Shown here: positions 18,200 to 26,607 of the stretch, one piece after another
Position numbering within the stretch: position 1 is the first letter of the stretch
How the letters are laid out: every line of letters starts with the position of its first letter
Assembly (NCBI RefSeq): GCF_007860105.1
Contig: NZ_SJPU01000002.1
Span: forward strand, 981,739 to 1,045,738
DNA length: 64,000 nt
Source of the DNA: Allorhodopirellula heiligendammensis
GTDB taxonomy: Bacteria; Planctomycetota; Planctomycetia; Pirellulales; Pirellulaceae
Direction: 5' to 3'
Position numbers and translations under genes: made by a program
Notes under the pieces: generated by a model
Told to the model about the DNA's origin: nothing
Seen by the model: only the letters and a program-made list of their open reading frames with translations
Databases searched by the model: none

Positions 18200-18985
18200 C
18201 TAGGCGGCCGCTTGCTGAGTATTTGCTCGTTCAGGCTCCTTGGCCTGGCTCGGCTGATCGTCCTCAGACGTATCGTCAATCGTAGCATCACTCAGGGGGC
18301 CATCACCCCGAGATGCGTCGCCGTCGCGTGCACTGCCGCTGGATCGTTCCGATTGCCCATCAGCGTCGCCGGATGAGTCGCTGCTCGACTCACCGTCGGC
18401 CTCGTCCGCGCCCTCGTCGTCCTCGTCGTCGTCGCCATCCTGGCGAGCTTGGATATCTCGCTGCAATCTGGATTGTTCACCCGCGAACTCGAGCTCCCAG
18501 TGATCGGCAACTTCCAGTTTGCGAACCTCGGCGAGTAGAAGCTGCGATGCGTGCAGGCGACCGGTATGCCGGTAGATCGCCGATAGAAGTAACAACGCGG
18601 GGGGATCTCGCGGTTCGATCGAGAGCGTCTCGTTAAGTAGTTTTTCCGCCTCCACGTAGTCAGCCCGCAGGAAGGCTCCTTGGGCCTCTGGAAACGGATC
18701 GGGTTGGTCACTCGCCTGCCGCGGCGTCAATAATAGCGGCAGCTCACGGATCGAGCGGATCGTCAGGACCAACCACGCCGCCGCCACCACCCAGCACGCT
18801 AACATCACCAGACCACCCGATAACCAATCGGAATAGATGAATTTTGCGACGAGGAGGGCGTTCACAATGGCTGCGAATGCGATCGCTGCAGGCAGCGCTG
18901 AGATACGACCGCGCCACCACAGCTCCGCCATGCCTGGCCACAGGCAGGTGAGGTAGTGTTTCGGCTGGATCGAGATCTCTTCCAT
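18200..18985 (-). CDS. Membrane protein with TPR-like region and acidic Ser/Asp tail
   Basis: A 261-residue protein of unknown function. Two hydrophobic segments (about 28-48 and 55-77) form a membrane anchor. They are followed by a helical region (about 98-170) with TPR-like spacing: A-Q-G-A-F-L-R-A-D-Y-V-E-A-E-K-L-L then E-P-R-D-P-P-A-L-L-L-L-S-A-I-Y. The last 75 residues are a disordered, strongly acidic tail of Asp, Glu, Ser and Gly. The architecture suggests a membrane-tethered assembly protein. About 60 bases separate it from the SDR upstream on the same strand, so the two may be co-transcribed. Confidence 0.72.
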   Translation of the reverse strand: MEEISIQPKHYLTCLWPGMAELWWRGRISALPAAIAFAAIVNALLVAKFIYSDWLSGGLVMLACWVVAAAWLVLTIRSIRELPLLLTPRQASDQPDPFPEAQGAFLRADYVEAEKLLNETLSIEPRDPPALLLLSAIYRHTGRLHASQLLLAEVRKLEVADHWELEFAGEQSRLQRDIQARQDGDDDEDDEGADEADGESSSDSSGDADGQSERSSGSARDGDASRGDGPLSDATIDDTSEDDQPSQAKEPERANTQQAAA

Positions 18986-19045
18986 CCTGGAAGAGATAGC
19001 GTTTCACGACGCTGCGAAGCAAGAGAGTCTAGGCAATTTCGGCGG

Positions 19046-19777
19046 CTACACCCATTCTTGGGTCGTCGGTTTGATGACAATTTCGGGAACGCATGCGCGC
19101 GGTGGCAAGCGACAGATCGACAGCACAACCTCGGCAATGTCCTCGGGCTGCAGGATGGACTGACGATGTTCTTCCGAAACAGGAACCGGACGCTTGTCGA
19201 GAATCGGTGTGTTGACTTCGCCGGGGTAGACGTTGGTAATGCGGACACCCTCGTGGCGGACCTCATTGGCCACAGCGGTTCCCATCGCAGTCATCGCAAA
19301 CTTGCTCGCACAGTAGACGACGCCCCCTAAGGAAATAGCCCGTTTCCCGGCGATGGAAGAAATATTGATGATCAGACCATCTCGGCGGTCTCGCATCGCG
19401 GGCAGGACTTCCCGCATGCAGCGATAGGCACCCGTGGCATTGATCCGCAGCACACGATCCCACTCGTCCGGATCCATCTCCGCCATTGTCCGTTTGGCAA
19501 TATTGATGCCCGCGCTGTTAATGAGGATATCAACGGGCCCGACGTTGTCGCGAATATCACCGAAGAATGCCTCAATGCTAGCATTTTCAGCAACATCGAT
19601 CACATGCGTGCGTATTGGCTGAACCGCGTCGACGGATCCTGCGACTTCTTGGAGCGGCTCGCTGCGACGGCCACCGATGGTCACATGGGCCCCGGCGGCT
19701 GCCAGCCCCCGGGCCAGTCCCGCTCCAATTCCAGTTCCACCGCCCGTGATGGCGACAATTTTTCCGTTCAGTGTCAT
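19046..19777 (-). CDS. Short-chain dehydrogenase/reductase (classical SDR)
   Basis: A 243-residue classical SDR with the NAD(P) loop T-G-G-G-T-G-I-G (residues 11-18), N-S-A-G in strand 4, catalytic Ser in ISSIAGKR and Y-C-A-S-K with catalytic Tyr and Lys. The basic G-R-R at the end of strand 2 suggests NADP preference. It resembles YdfG-like 3-hydroxy acid or serine dehydrogenases in layout, but the substrate cannot be assigned. It is divergent from the glutathione peroxidase gene across 146 bases that must hold both promoters. Confidence 0.85.
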   Translation of the reverse strand: MTLNGKIVAITGGGTGIGAGLARGLAAAGAHVTIGGRRSEPLQEVAGSVDAVQPIRTHVIDVAENASIEAFFGDIRDNVGPVDILINSAGINIAKRTMAEMDPDEWDRVLRINATGAYRCMREVLPAMRDRRDGLIINISSIAGKRAISLGGVVYCASKFAMTAMGTAVANEVRHEGVRITNVYPGEVNTPILDKRPVPVSEEHRQSILQPEDIAEVVLSICRLPPRACVPEIVIKPTTQEWV

Positions 19778-19923
19778 CTTCCAACTTTCACTTGTGGCTG
19801 CATATTTTCACCGCAGTCATTCACTGCGAGCCAAAATAAACCCTGTTCTTTCGGTGTTGGCTAGCCTACTATCATATCCTGAATAACCCCTTCCCACCTT
19901 CCGAACCTGCTGGAAATCGATTC

Positions 19924-20505
19924 ATGACCAGACTTTTATTACTTTCTTTGGCCCTCGGATGCTTCATGACTGCTCCCCTCTCCGCTGCCGACGCCACCTC
20001 GGATGAGCCCCACTGCTCGCTGGATTTCAAGGCGAAGACAATTGATGGCAAAACGGTTGATTTGGAGGACTACGAAGGCAAAGTCGTGTTGATTGTCAAC
20101 GTGGCAAGTAAATGTGGATACACCAAGCAGTACGATGGACTGGAGGACCTGTACAAGAAATATAAGGACCAAGGTCTCGTGGTCTTGGGCTTTCCATCCA
20201 ACGAGTTCGGTGGCCAAGAGCCCGGCACCAACGCGGATATCAAAGAGTTTTGCACGGCGAAGTTCGGTGTCACGTTCCCGATGATGAGTAAGATCGAGGT
20301 TAACACCCCGCAAGCCAGCGACCTGTACAAACACCTTACCAGTCAAACGGCGCCGCCAGCTGGCACCGGACCCGTCAAGTGGAATTTTGAAAAGTTCCTG
20401 ATTGGGCGAGATGGACAACTCGTCAATCGCTATCGCTCGGCGACCAAACCATCTGACGAAGAATTGACTAGTGAAATTGAAAAACAGCTGGCGAAGAAGG
20501 GCTGA
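19924..20505 (+). CDS. Secreted glutathione-peroxidase family protein
   Basis: A 193-residue protein with a clear signal peptide (hydrophobic LLLLSLALGCFM, cleavage after LSA near residue 21). It is therefore periplasmic, unusual for a peroxidase whose common reductants are cytosolic. The peroxidatic residue is Cys64 (A-S-K-C-G-Y-T), not selenocysteine. The Gln in F-G-G-Q-E-P-G and Trp/Asn in K-W-N-F-E-K-F complete the catalytic tetrad. The helix containing a resolving Cys may be E-F-C-T-A-K, making thioredoxin a more likely reductant than glutathione. It removes hydrogen or lipid peroxides. Confidence 0.9.
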   Translation: MTRLLLLSLALGCFMTAPLSAADATSDEPHCSLDFKAKTIDGKTVDLEDYEGKVVLIVNVASKCGYTKQYDGLEDLYKKYKDQGLVVLGFPSNEFGGQEPGTNADIKEFCTAKFGVTFPMMSKIEVNTPQASDLYKHLTSQTAPPAGTGPVKWNFEKFLIGRDGQLVNRYRSATKPSDEELTSEIEKQLAKKG

Positions 20506-20577
20506 GCTTTTTCCGCGGCCTCGCTTGGGGTACAACGGGGGAGCCCTCCGCGATCTCTCACTCGCGAAACTTCTTCG

Positions 20578-21042
20578 GTGAATGCAACCTTGAGCAAGAA
20601 CACTCCCTCGCCAAACGCAGATGACAATCCCATCGTTAGCGTTGGAACCCAGTGGGTGATTGATGCCAGCGGATGTGAATTGGAAAAGCTTCAATCTGTT
20701 GAGCTCATCGCAGCGTTCTGCCAGCGAGTGATCGACTCGCTGGGATTGCACGTGATTGGAACTCCGGCGTCGCATCGGTTCGATGCGCCGCACGGAGTGA
20801 CCATGCTATATCTGCTCAGTGAATCTCACTTGGCGGTCCACACCTATCCCGAACACGGTCTGGCCACGTTTAATTTCGTGTGTTGCCGCGAGCATGCCGA
20901 GTGGCCCTGGGAACGTGAACTTCAGATCGCGCTGGGAGCGCGAACGGTATTCATCCGCGTGCTCCGACGCGGAGAATGGTCGCCGCTCGAGCGGCCGCTT
21001 GATCGCCAGGCAATTGCAACTGACGCGGAGGCCGTGGGATGA
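20578..21042 (+). CDS. speD: SpeD-type S-adenosylmethionine decarboxylase (pyruvoyl enzyme)
   Basis: A 154-residue protein starting at GTG. The signature S-E-S-H-L-A-V-H-T-Y-P-E gives self-cleavage between Glu82 and Ser83, with Ser83 becoming the pyruvoyl group. His88 and Cys103 stand at the same spacing (+5, +20) as the processing His and proton-donor Cys of small bacterial SpeD. The family normally decarboxylates AdoMet to supply aminopropyl groups, but some SpeD homologues have changed substrate to ornithine or arginine, so the substrate should be tested. Its stop overlaps the next start (ATGA). It is the first gene of a five-gene cluster that also encodes a spermidine-synthase-like enzyme. 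Confidence 0.87.
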   Translation: MNATLSKNTPSPNADDNPIVSVGTQWVIDASGCELEKLQSVELIAAFCQRVIDSLGLHVIGTPASHRFDAPHGVTMLYLLSESHLAVHTYPEHGLATFNFVCCREHAEWPWERELQIALGARTVFIRVLRRGEWSPLERPLDRQAIATDAEAVG

Positions 21043-22670
21043 TCGGTGCCCGAACGCTCAAGAAGAAAGGAACGAACTGCCCGAACTGCGGGGGGCCAGT
21101 GGAGTTTCGCTCCGGCGGTACGATGGTGGCTGTTTGCGAATTCTGTCATAGCGCTATCGCACGCGGCGACCGCGAAGTCGAGCTGATTGGCAAAGTCTCC
21201 GATCTGGTGGAAACCGACAGCGTCGTGCGGTTGGGATCGACCGGGAAGTACCGAGGAAAGCCGTTTGAGTGCATCGGCCGGGTCCAGTACCAACATGCCG
21301 CCGGTGGGTACTGGGATGAGTGGTACCTCCGCCTACCCGGTGACCGAATCGCGTGGCTGGCCGACGCCCAGGGCCAACTCCAACTGACGTTCCCCCGCCG
21401 GATCGATCGACGAATCAGCGTCCCCGATTTCAATGCGATCAATCTGGGTGACAGTATCAGTTTGGGGGATACCGATCTGACGGTAATGGAAAAGGGAACC
21501 GCGACAGCATCGACAGCCCAGGGTGAGATTCCGTGGGAGTTCCGTCCCGGCGATGATCACGTCTATGTGGATTTGCGTGGACAGGACAATTGGTTCGCCA
21601 CGATCGAATACGACGCCCCACAAAAGCCGGATGGCAAACGCAGCTTGGCCGTTGGCAAAACGGTGTCATTAGCAGACCTGCATCTCGATGCACCCGCAGT
21701 CGAACCACTCGCAGCGGACTCCATCCGTCGTGTGCAGGCGGTGCAATTGAACTGCCCGCAATGCGGTGGGCCATTGGATTTGCGAACCCCTGATCAAACG
21801 ATGCGTGTCGGCTGTCCCAACTGTGGCGCGCTGCTCGACGTCAATGATGGCAAACTGCGGGTGCTGAAAACGCTCGATGATCGACTGGTCAAGCCATCGA
21901 TCCCGCTAGGCAGCGTCGGGCGTTTTCAATGCCGTGATAAAGTGAGCGATCACGAGTTTACGTTGATTGGGTGCATGGATCGTTATGCGATGTATCAAGG
22001 AACCGCCTATCCCTGGCGTGAGTATTTGCTTCACAACCCAAAAATCGGTTTTCGCTGGCTCGTCGAAAACGATCGCCATTGGTCCTTCGTTGAGCCGGTG
22101 ACCGATGGTGATTTCAATCACCATTTTGAGTACCATCAGTCGCTGCAGTACAGCGGTCGCTCGTACCGACTGTACGATCGTGGCCGCGCTTATGTGCGCT
22201 CGTGCATGGGCGAGTTTTACTGGAGAGTCAATCAGGGCGACGTGGTTTCAACCAGTGATTACATCAGTCCTCCCTACATGCTTTCGTTTGAGACATCAAA
22301 ATCGGGCAAGACCGAAGAACTCAATATCTCGCATGGAGTCTATTTAACAGTGGACGAGGTCAAGGCCGCCTTCCAGCTCGAGAATTTGACTCGGCCTTGG
22401 GGCGTCGGTCCAATCCAACCCTCTCCTGCGATCCACATCGGCGTGTGGTTGGCCTGGGTGGCGTTCATGGCGTTCATCACCGTGATGCACGTGCTCGGTG
22501 GTGTGTGGTTTCACGCACCTGGGCAAGCGGGGCCCGATCCATGGATGTGGTTCTACGCCATGATCTTCGTATCCGTCGTGCCATTGGGAATCGGGGCGTA
22601 CAAATATCACTTTGAAACCCAACGGTGGAAAGACAGCGACTACAGCCCCTATCCCACGGTGGAAACGTGA
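21039..22670 (+). CDS. DUF4178 protein with two zinc ribbons and C-terminal membrane helices
   Basis: A 543-residue protein. The N terminus has a zinc ribbon (C-P-N-C-G-G ... C-E-F-C, residues 14-37), then a DUF4178 beta domain (about 50-200, with G-R-V-Q-Y and Y-W-D-E-W-Y-L). A second zinc ribbon (C-P-Q-C-G-G ... C-P-N-C-G, about 237-260) and a second DUF4178 domain (about 285-430, W-R-E-Y-L-L) follow. Two hydrophobic helices lie near 470-490 and 500-525. The whole ribbon-plus-domain unit is therefore duplicated, on the cytosolic side of a C-terminal anchor. DUF4178 has no established function. Start overlaps the speD stop; the next gene starts one base after its stop. Confidence 0.86.
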   Translation: MIGARTLKKKGTNCPNCGGPVEFRSGGTMVAVCEFCHSAIARGDREVELIGKVSDLVETDSVVRLGSTGKYRGKPFECIGRVQYQHAAGGYWDEWYLRLPGDRIAWLADAQGQLQLTFPRRIDRRISVPDFNAINLGDSISLGDTDLTVMEKGTATASTAQGEIPWEFRPGDDHVYVDLRGQDNWFATIEYDAPQKPDGKRSLAVGKTVSLADLHLDAPAVEPLAADSIRRVQAVQLNCPQCGGPLDLRTPDQTMRVGCPNCGALLDVNDGKLRVLKTLDDRLVKPSIPLGSVGRFQCRDKVSDHEFTLIGCMDRYAMYQGTAYPWREYLLHNPKIGFRWLVENDRHWSFVEPVTDGDFNHHFEYHQSLQYSGRSYRLYDRGRAYVRSCMGEFYWRVNQGDVVSTSDYISPPYMLSFETSKSGKTEELNISHGVYLTVDEVKAAFQLENLTRPWGVGPIQPSPAIHIGVWLAWVAFMAFITVMHVLGGVWFHAPGQAGPDPWMWFYAMIFVSVVPLGIGAYKYHFETQRWKDSDYSPYPTVET

Positions 22671-22671
22671 C

Positions 22672-22842
22672 ATGAAACTGCTTCAGTTCTACTTGGTCGT
22701 CGGCATCGGAGTCTGTCTGTGGTTCAGCATTGCGACCGCGTACGGTTGGCGGGCACCTGACACCGGTTTCCTCAGCGGCGGATCCAGCGGTGGGGTGTAC
22801 GGCGGGCGTGGGTACGGTGGCTCGTGGGGTGGCGGCAAGTAA
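22672..22842 (+). CDS. Tiny membrane peptide with glycine-rich tail
   Basis: A 56-residue protein: one hydrophobic helix (residues 3-24, LLQFYLVVGIGVCLWFSIATAY) and a tail of Gly, Ser and aromatic residues (GGSSGGVYGGRGYGGSW). The ATG follows the DUF4178 stop by one base, and the next gene follows by 98 bases, so it sits inside the cluster. The tail resembles the low-complexity ends of membrane assembly peptides. I know no family for it. The tight spacing argues it is real, and it may be a cofactor of the DUF4178/DUF350 complex. Confidence 0.65.
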   Translation: MKLLQFYLVVGIGVCLWFSIATAYGWRAPDTGFLSGGSSGGVYGGRGYGGSWGGGK

Positions 22843-22940
22843 GCGTGGCCGCCGCGTCCCGCCCATTTTCAAGGATCATCGCAAACTCGACGTTGAAACC
22901 ACTCACGATCATCAACAACCTTCTTATCACATCGAATGAC

Positions 22941-23234
22941 ATGAATTTTCTCGCACAGACTGCCCAAAACACTGCTGAGGACGTCCAGCACGTGGTTGTT
23001 TCACCCGCCCGCGACATGGGCCTAGACTTATTGCTCGAACACCTGATCGCGGCCAGTGTGTTTTCAATGATGGGCGTCATTGTGTTCATCGGGTGCTTGA
23101 TCCTTACGGAAAAACTCACACCCTTTTCAATCATTCATGAAATTGGCGAAGAGCATAACCTGGCGGTGTCGATCGTTGTCGCGGCGATTGTGTTGGGCAT
23201 GTCGATGATCATCGCGGCCGCTATACAAGGTTAA
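22941..23234 (+). CDS. DUF350 family small membrane protein
   Basis: A 97-residue protein from the ATG at 22941. After an amphipathic N terminus come two hydrophobic segments (about 32-55, [12 protein letters not shown] and about 75-95, [14 protein letters not shown]) separated by a polar K-L-T-P-F-S-I-x-H-E-I-x-E-E-H-N loop. This is a single DUF350 unit. DUF350 proteins often accompany membrane spermidine-synthase-like and DUF4178 genes, and their function is unknown. Five bases separate it from the synthase gene. Confidence 0.78.
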   Translation: MNFLAQTAQNTAEDVQHVVVSPARDMGLDLLLEHLIAASVFSMMGVIVFIGCLILTEKLTPFSIIHEIGEEHNLAVSIVVAAIVLGMSMIIAAAIQG

Positions 23235-23239
23235 GCAGA

Positions 23240-24841
23240 TTGATCGACCGCGCCCCACTCGGCCTGCTCTACGTCAACGTTCTGATCATTGCCACCTGTG
23301 GGCTGGTGTATGAACTCGTCGCCGGCACGCTGGCGAGCTATCTGCTTGGCGACTCAGTAACACAGTTCTCGCTGATCATCGGCGTCTATCTCTCGGCTCT
23401 GGGTGTCGGTGCCTGGCTATCACAGTACCTGGAGCAAAGGTTAGCGAGAACCTTCATCGAGATTGAACTGGCGCTCGCGCTTATCGGTGGATTTTCGACG
23501 CCCTTGCTGTTCCTTGCCTTCCCACTGGTGGACTGGTTTCAAACATTGCTCTACAGCAGCGTGTTGTTGATCGGGATCTTAGTCGGACTCGAGTTGCCGC
23601 TACTCATGCGAATCCTAAAAGAGCATCTTGATTTCAGTGAGTTGGTCTCGCGTGTGCTCGCATTTGATTACCTGGGGGCGCTGTTCGCTTCGGTACTCTT
23701 TCCCATTTTCTTGGTTCCCAGGCTAGGCTTGACGCGAACGGCGATCTTATTCGGATTGCTCAACGCGGCAGTCGGTTTATGGGGCACTTACCTGCTGCGA
23801 CCGTTATTACCTGCTCGAGGACTGGAAGGGCTGCGCGGTCGCGCGGTACTGGTCATCGGCCTGTTGATCGTGGGATTCATCAAAGCGGATTCGTTGACGA
23901 CGCTGGCCGAGGAAAACACCTTGGGTGGCCAGATTATCTACGCCGATACATCGCCTTACCAACGCATTGCGGTGACGCAGGACGGCCGTGGGTTTCAGCT
24001 CTATCTCAATGGCCATCTGCAGTTCAACAGTGTCGACGAATATCGTTATCACGAGGCCCTCGTGCATCCTTTGATGGGTGTCTGCCCGGATGCGAAACGA
24101 ATCCTGGTGCTTGGCGGTGGTGATGGTCTGGCTGTGCGAGAGCTCCTGCGGTATCCCAATATTGAGTCCATCACGCTGGTTGATCTCGACCCAGCAATGA
24201 CTCGCTTGGCAACCCAGTTCGAGCCCTTGGCGATGCTAAATGAGCGATCCTTGTCGGATCCCAAGGTCGCCGTGATCAATCAAGACGCTTTCGTCTGGGC
24301 CAAAGACAGGCTGGAGCCATTGGCAGCGGACACGAGCGACAGTCCCGATGCAAAGTTCGACGCCGTCGTGATCGATTTCCCGGACCCCAGCAGTTACTCG
24401 GTGGGAAAACTCTACACCACTTACTTCTATCGAGCGTTGAAGCGGCACTTGGCCCCTGACGCTGGCGTGGCGATCCAGTGCACCTCGCCGCTGGTGGCAC
24501 CGAAATCATATTGGTGCATCCTCCAGACATTACGGCAGTCTGGATTCGACGTTTCTCCCTACCACGCCAGTGTGCCAACCTTTGGCGTGTGGGGGTTTGC
24601 GCTGGCGCGACCGCTGCCGACCGATTCCAGGGGTACCGAGCGGGTTTCGAGTGGTGGTGACTGGCAGTTACCTCCTAGGTTAAACCCGCGTCTTTCCGGA
24701 TTGAAGTTTCTCAATGACGCGGCGATGCGAGGCCTCTTCGACCTCCCCGCCGACCAACAGACGCGTGAGGTCTCGACCAACCGGCTCAACGATCAAATTC
24801 TCGTTCGTTTATACGATGAAGAGTGGGGCGGACGAAACTAA
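23240..24841 (+). CDS. Membrane-embedded spermidine synthase-like protein
   Basis: A 533-residue protein starting at TTG, 5 bases after the DUF350 stop. Residues 1-220 hold about seven membrane helices, beginning with the characteristic [19 protein letters not shown]. Residues about 235-490 are a spermidine-synthase Rossmann domain: Y-Q-R-I-A, L-N-G-x-L-Q-F-N-S-x-D-E-x-R-Y-H-E, L-G-G-G-D-G-L, V-D-L-D-P and V-I-D-F-P-D-P-S-S. The residues that bind decarboxylated AdoMet in soluble synthases (GGGDG, the Asp of VDLDP, and the catalytic Asp in DFPDP) are kept. It would transfer an aminopropyl group at the membrane face, fed by the SpeD of this cluster; the acceptor amine is unknown. Confidence 0.9.
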   Translation: MIDRAPLGLLYVNVLIIATCGLVYELVAGTLASYLLGDSVTQFSLIIGVYLSALGVGAWLSQYLEQRLARTFIEIELALALIGGFSTPLLFLAFPLVDWFQTLLYSSVLLIGILVGLELPLLMRILKEHLDFSELVSRVLAFDYLGALFASVLFPIFLVPRLGLTRTAILFGLLNAAVGLWGTYLLRPLLPARGLEGLRGRAVLVIGLLIVGFIKADSLTTLAEENTLGGQIIYADTSPYQRIAVTQDGRGFQLYLNGHLQFNSVDEYRYHEALVHPLMGVCPDAKRILVLGGGDGLAVRELLRYPNIESITLVDLDPAMTRLATQFEPLAMLNERSLSDPKVAVINQDAFVWAKDRLEPLAADTSDSPDAKFDAVVIDFPDPSSYSVGKLYTTYFYRALKRHLAPDAGVAIQCTSPLVAPKSYWCILQTLRQSGFDVSPYHASVPTFGVWGFALARPLPTDSRGTERVSSGGDWQLPPRLNPRLSGLKFLNDAAMRGLFDLPADQQTREVSTNRLNDQILVRLYDEEWGGRN

Positions 24842-24960
24842 GTAGCAGCGTCTCTCCGAGACGCTGAGCTAAGTCTGCCCAGACGCTGAGCTAAGTCTGC
24901 CGCGCCACGGAACTGGGGCTTGGCCGGCGGTAAACCGAGTCTCGGAGAGACTCGGCTACT
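24841..24960. repeat. REPIN-like element: two opposed perfect hairpins with two direct repeats between
   Basis: The left hairpin (24847-24865) has stem AGCGTCTC/GAGACGCT and loop TCC; the right hairpin (24936-24954) has stem CGAGTCTC/GAGACTCG and loop GGA. The hairpins are inverted copies, and the 25-base arms match at 21 positions. Stem differences are compensated so each stays a perfect 8-bp hairpin. Between them a 20-base unit, GACGCTGAGCTAAGTCTGCC, occurs twice (24860-24879, 24882-24901; period 22). The element begins on the last base of the synthase stop codon. Confidence 0.75.
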
Positions 24961-25092
24961 CAGCCTGCTATTTTGCCGCATCAAGAGCGGCTATACTTCC
25001 GCAAACCCCCGTTTAGGCAATTGCACGCGACCACTGTGCGTGACACTCGTTACCCCACCTCAACCCGCTCACCACTCGACCAGCTGGACGTT

Positions 25093-26607
25093 ATGGAAAA
25101 TCGAAAAAAACTGCTTTTGGCCGGAATTCTCTGCCTCATTGCCGCCGGCATCGGCTTTGGCGTGCGAGGCGGACTTCTTGAAGTCTGGTCGGGCCAATAT
25201 GGCTTCACGATGACTGAGCTAGGTCAAATCACCGGCGGTGGGTTGGTCGGTTTTGGGTGCGTGATTCTGTTTGCTGGATTTCTGATCGATACGATTGGTT
25301 ATAAGCGATTGATGCAGATCGCACTGATGTGTCACCTGATTTCGGCGGTGATGCTATTTTTCGCGACCCCGGTGTTCAACGCCAGTGGCAAAGAAGCAGT
25401 GTACGCGCTGCTGTATTGGTCCATGTTCATTTTTGCGATCGGTAACGGGATTTGTGAGGGTGTGATCAATCCACTCACTGCGACCCTTTTTCCGGAACAG
25501 AAAACTCACTACCTCAATATTTTGCACTCGGGGTGGCCAGCAGGATTGGTGATTGGCGGACTGATTGTATTCGCCAAGCCGTATGTGCCTTGGGAGATCC
25601 TGATGGCGACGTTCTTGGTTCCTGTCGTGATCTACGGCTTTATCATCACGTTTGAACCCTTCCCCAAGACAGCGGCCGAACAGGGTGCGGTCTCTTACGG
25701 TAGCATGATCACTCGTTTGATCACGCCGTTTTTCCTGATCTTGTTGTTCGCTCACGCTTGCGTCGGTTATGTCGAACTCGGTACCGATAGCTGGATCAAC
25801 AAGATCACTGGTAGCATTCTCAGCAGTGCGGCCCTGGGAACGGCCTTGTTCATTTACACGTCGTTGCTGATGACGGTATTGCGTTTCTTTGCAGGACCGA
25901 TTGTCCATCGCATTTCGTCGCTGGGTTTGCTGCTATGCAGTTCATTAATCGGTGCTGCGGGCCTCTATTTGATTAGCATCGGCACGAACGTTTACTTCAT
26001 GTTCTTTGCTGCGACGGTATACGCCGTCGGCAAGACGTTCCTATGGCCGACCATGCTGGGCGTGCTTGGCGAGCGTTTTCCTCAGAGCGCGACGATCGGA
26101 ATGGCGCTCATGGGCGGTGTCGGCATGCTCTCCGCAGGTGCTCTTGGCGGGCCTGGGATTGGGTACAAGCAAGACTACTATGCTTCTCATGAGCTGCAGG
26201 AAGTTGCCCCGGAGACCTACGATCGGGTGAAAGCTCCGAACGAAAATCAATTTCTGTTTTTCCCTGCGATCACGGGAATCGATGGTTCTGCTTCCGCGAT
26301 GCTGGCGGATGATGGTAAAACGATCGAGAACGAACGGGAGATTGCTGGCGAAGCGTGGACGACCGAGAAATTTGAGGAACCGCGCAAGCAATACGATTGG
26401 TGGCAAGCCAATAAATCTTACGCCGATGTGGATGCCGGGCCAGTGGCCGCAGCAAACCTTTATGGCAGTCGGATGGCACTTCGGGTGACCACGTTGGTGC
26501 CGCTGACGATGGCGGCTTGCTATATCATCCTCATTGTATTCTTCAAGAAACCAGAGCACGTCGAAGAAGAAGTCGTCGAGGAAAACGAAGCCATTGGTGC
26601 GGTGTGA
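25093..26607 (+). CDS. MFS transporter with a large insertion before its last helix
   Basis: A 504-residue membrane protein from the ATG at 25093; a TTG at 24973 would add 40 residues of poor composition. About twelve hydrophobic helices are visible, with the helix 2-3 loop motif D-T-I-G-Y-K-R and a repeat half-way. A soluble stretch of about 115 residues, charged and rich in Glu/Asp/Trp (about 360-475), is inserted between the last two helices. The substrate is unknown; the fold resembles sugar or oligosaccharide MFS carriers. Its stop overlaps the start of the FtsX-like permease gene (GTGA), so the two proteins are made from one message. Confidence 0.83.
   Translation: MENRKKLLLAGILCLIAAGIGFGVRGGLLEVWSGQYGFTMTELGQITGGGLVGFGCVILFAGFLIDTIGYKRLMQIALMCHLISAVMLFFATPVFNASGKEAVYALLYWSMFIFAIGNGICEGVINPLTATLFPEQKTHYLNILHSGWPAGLVIGGLIVFAKPYVPWEILMATFLVPVVIYGFIITFEPFPKTAAEQGAVSYGSMITRLITPFFLILLFAHACVGYVELGTDSWINKITGSILSSAALGTALFIYTSLLMTVLRFFAGPIVHRISSLGLLLCSSLIGAAGLYLISIGTNVYFMFFAATVYAVGKTFLWPTMLGVLGERFPQSATIGMALMGGVGMLSAGALGGPGIGYKQDYYASHELQEVAPETYDRVKAPNENQFLFFPAITGIDGSASAMLADDGKTIENEREIAGEAWTTEKFEEPRKQYDWWQANKSYADVDAGPVAAANLYGSRMALRVTTLVPLTMAACYIILIVFFKKPEHVEEEVVEENEAIGAV

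Noticed and set aside
19939-20793. A 284-residue minus-strand frame covering the glutathione peroxidase gene and the speD start
   Set aside because: It is a shadow of two well-supported plus-strand genes; Arg/Ser-rich and motif-free.
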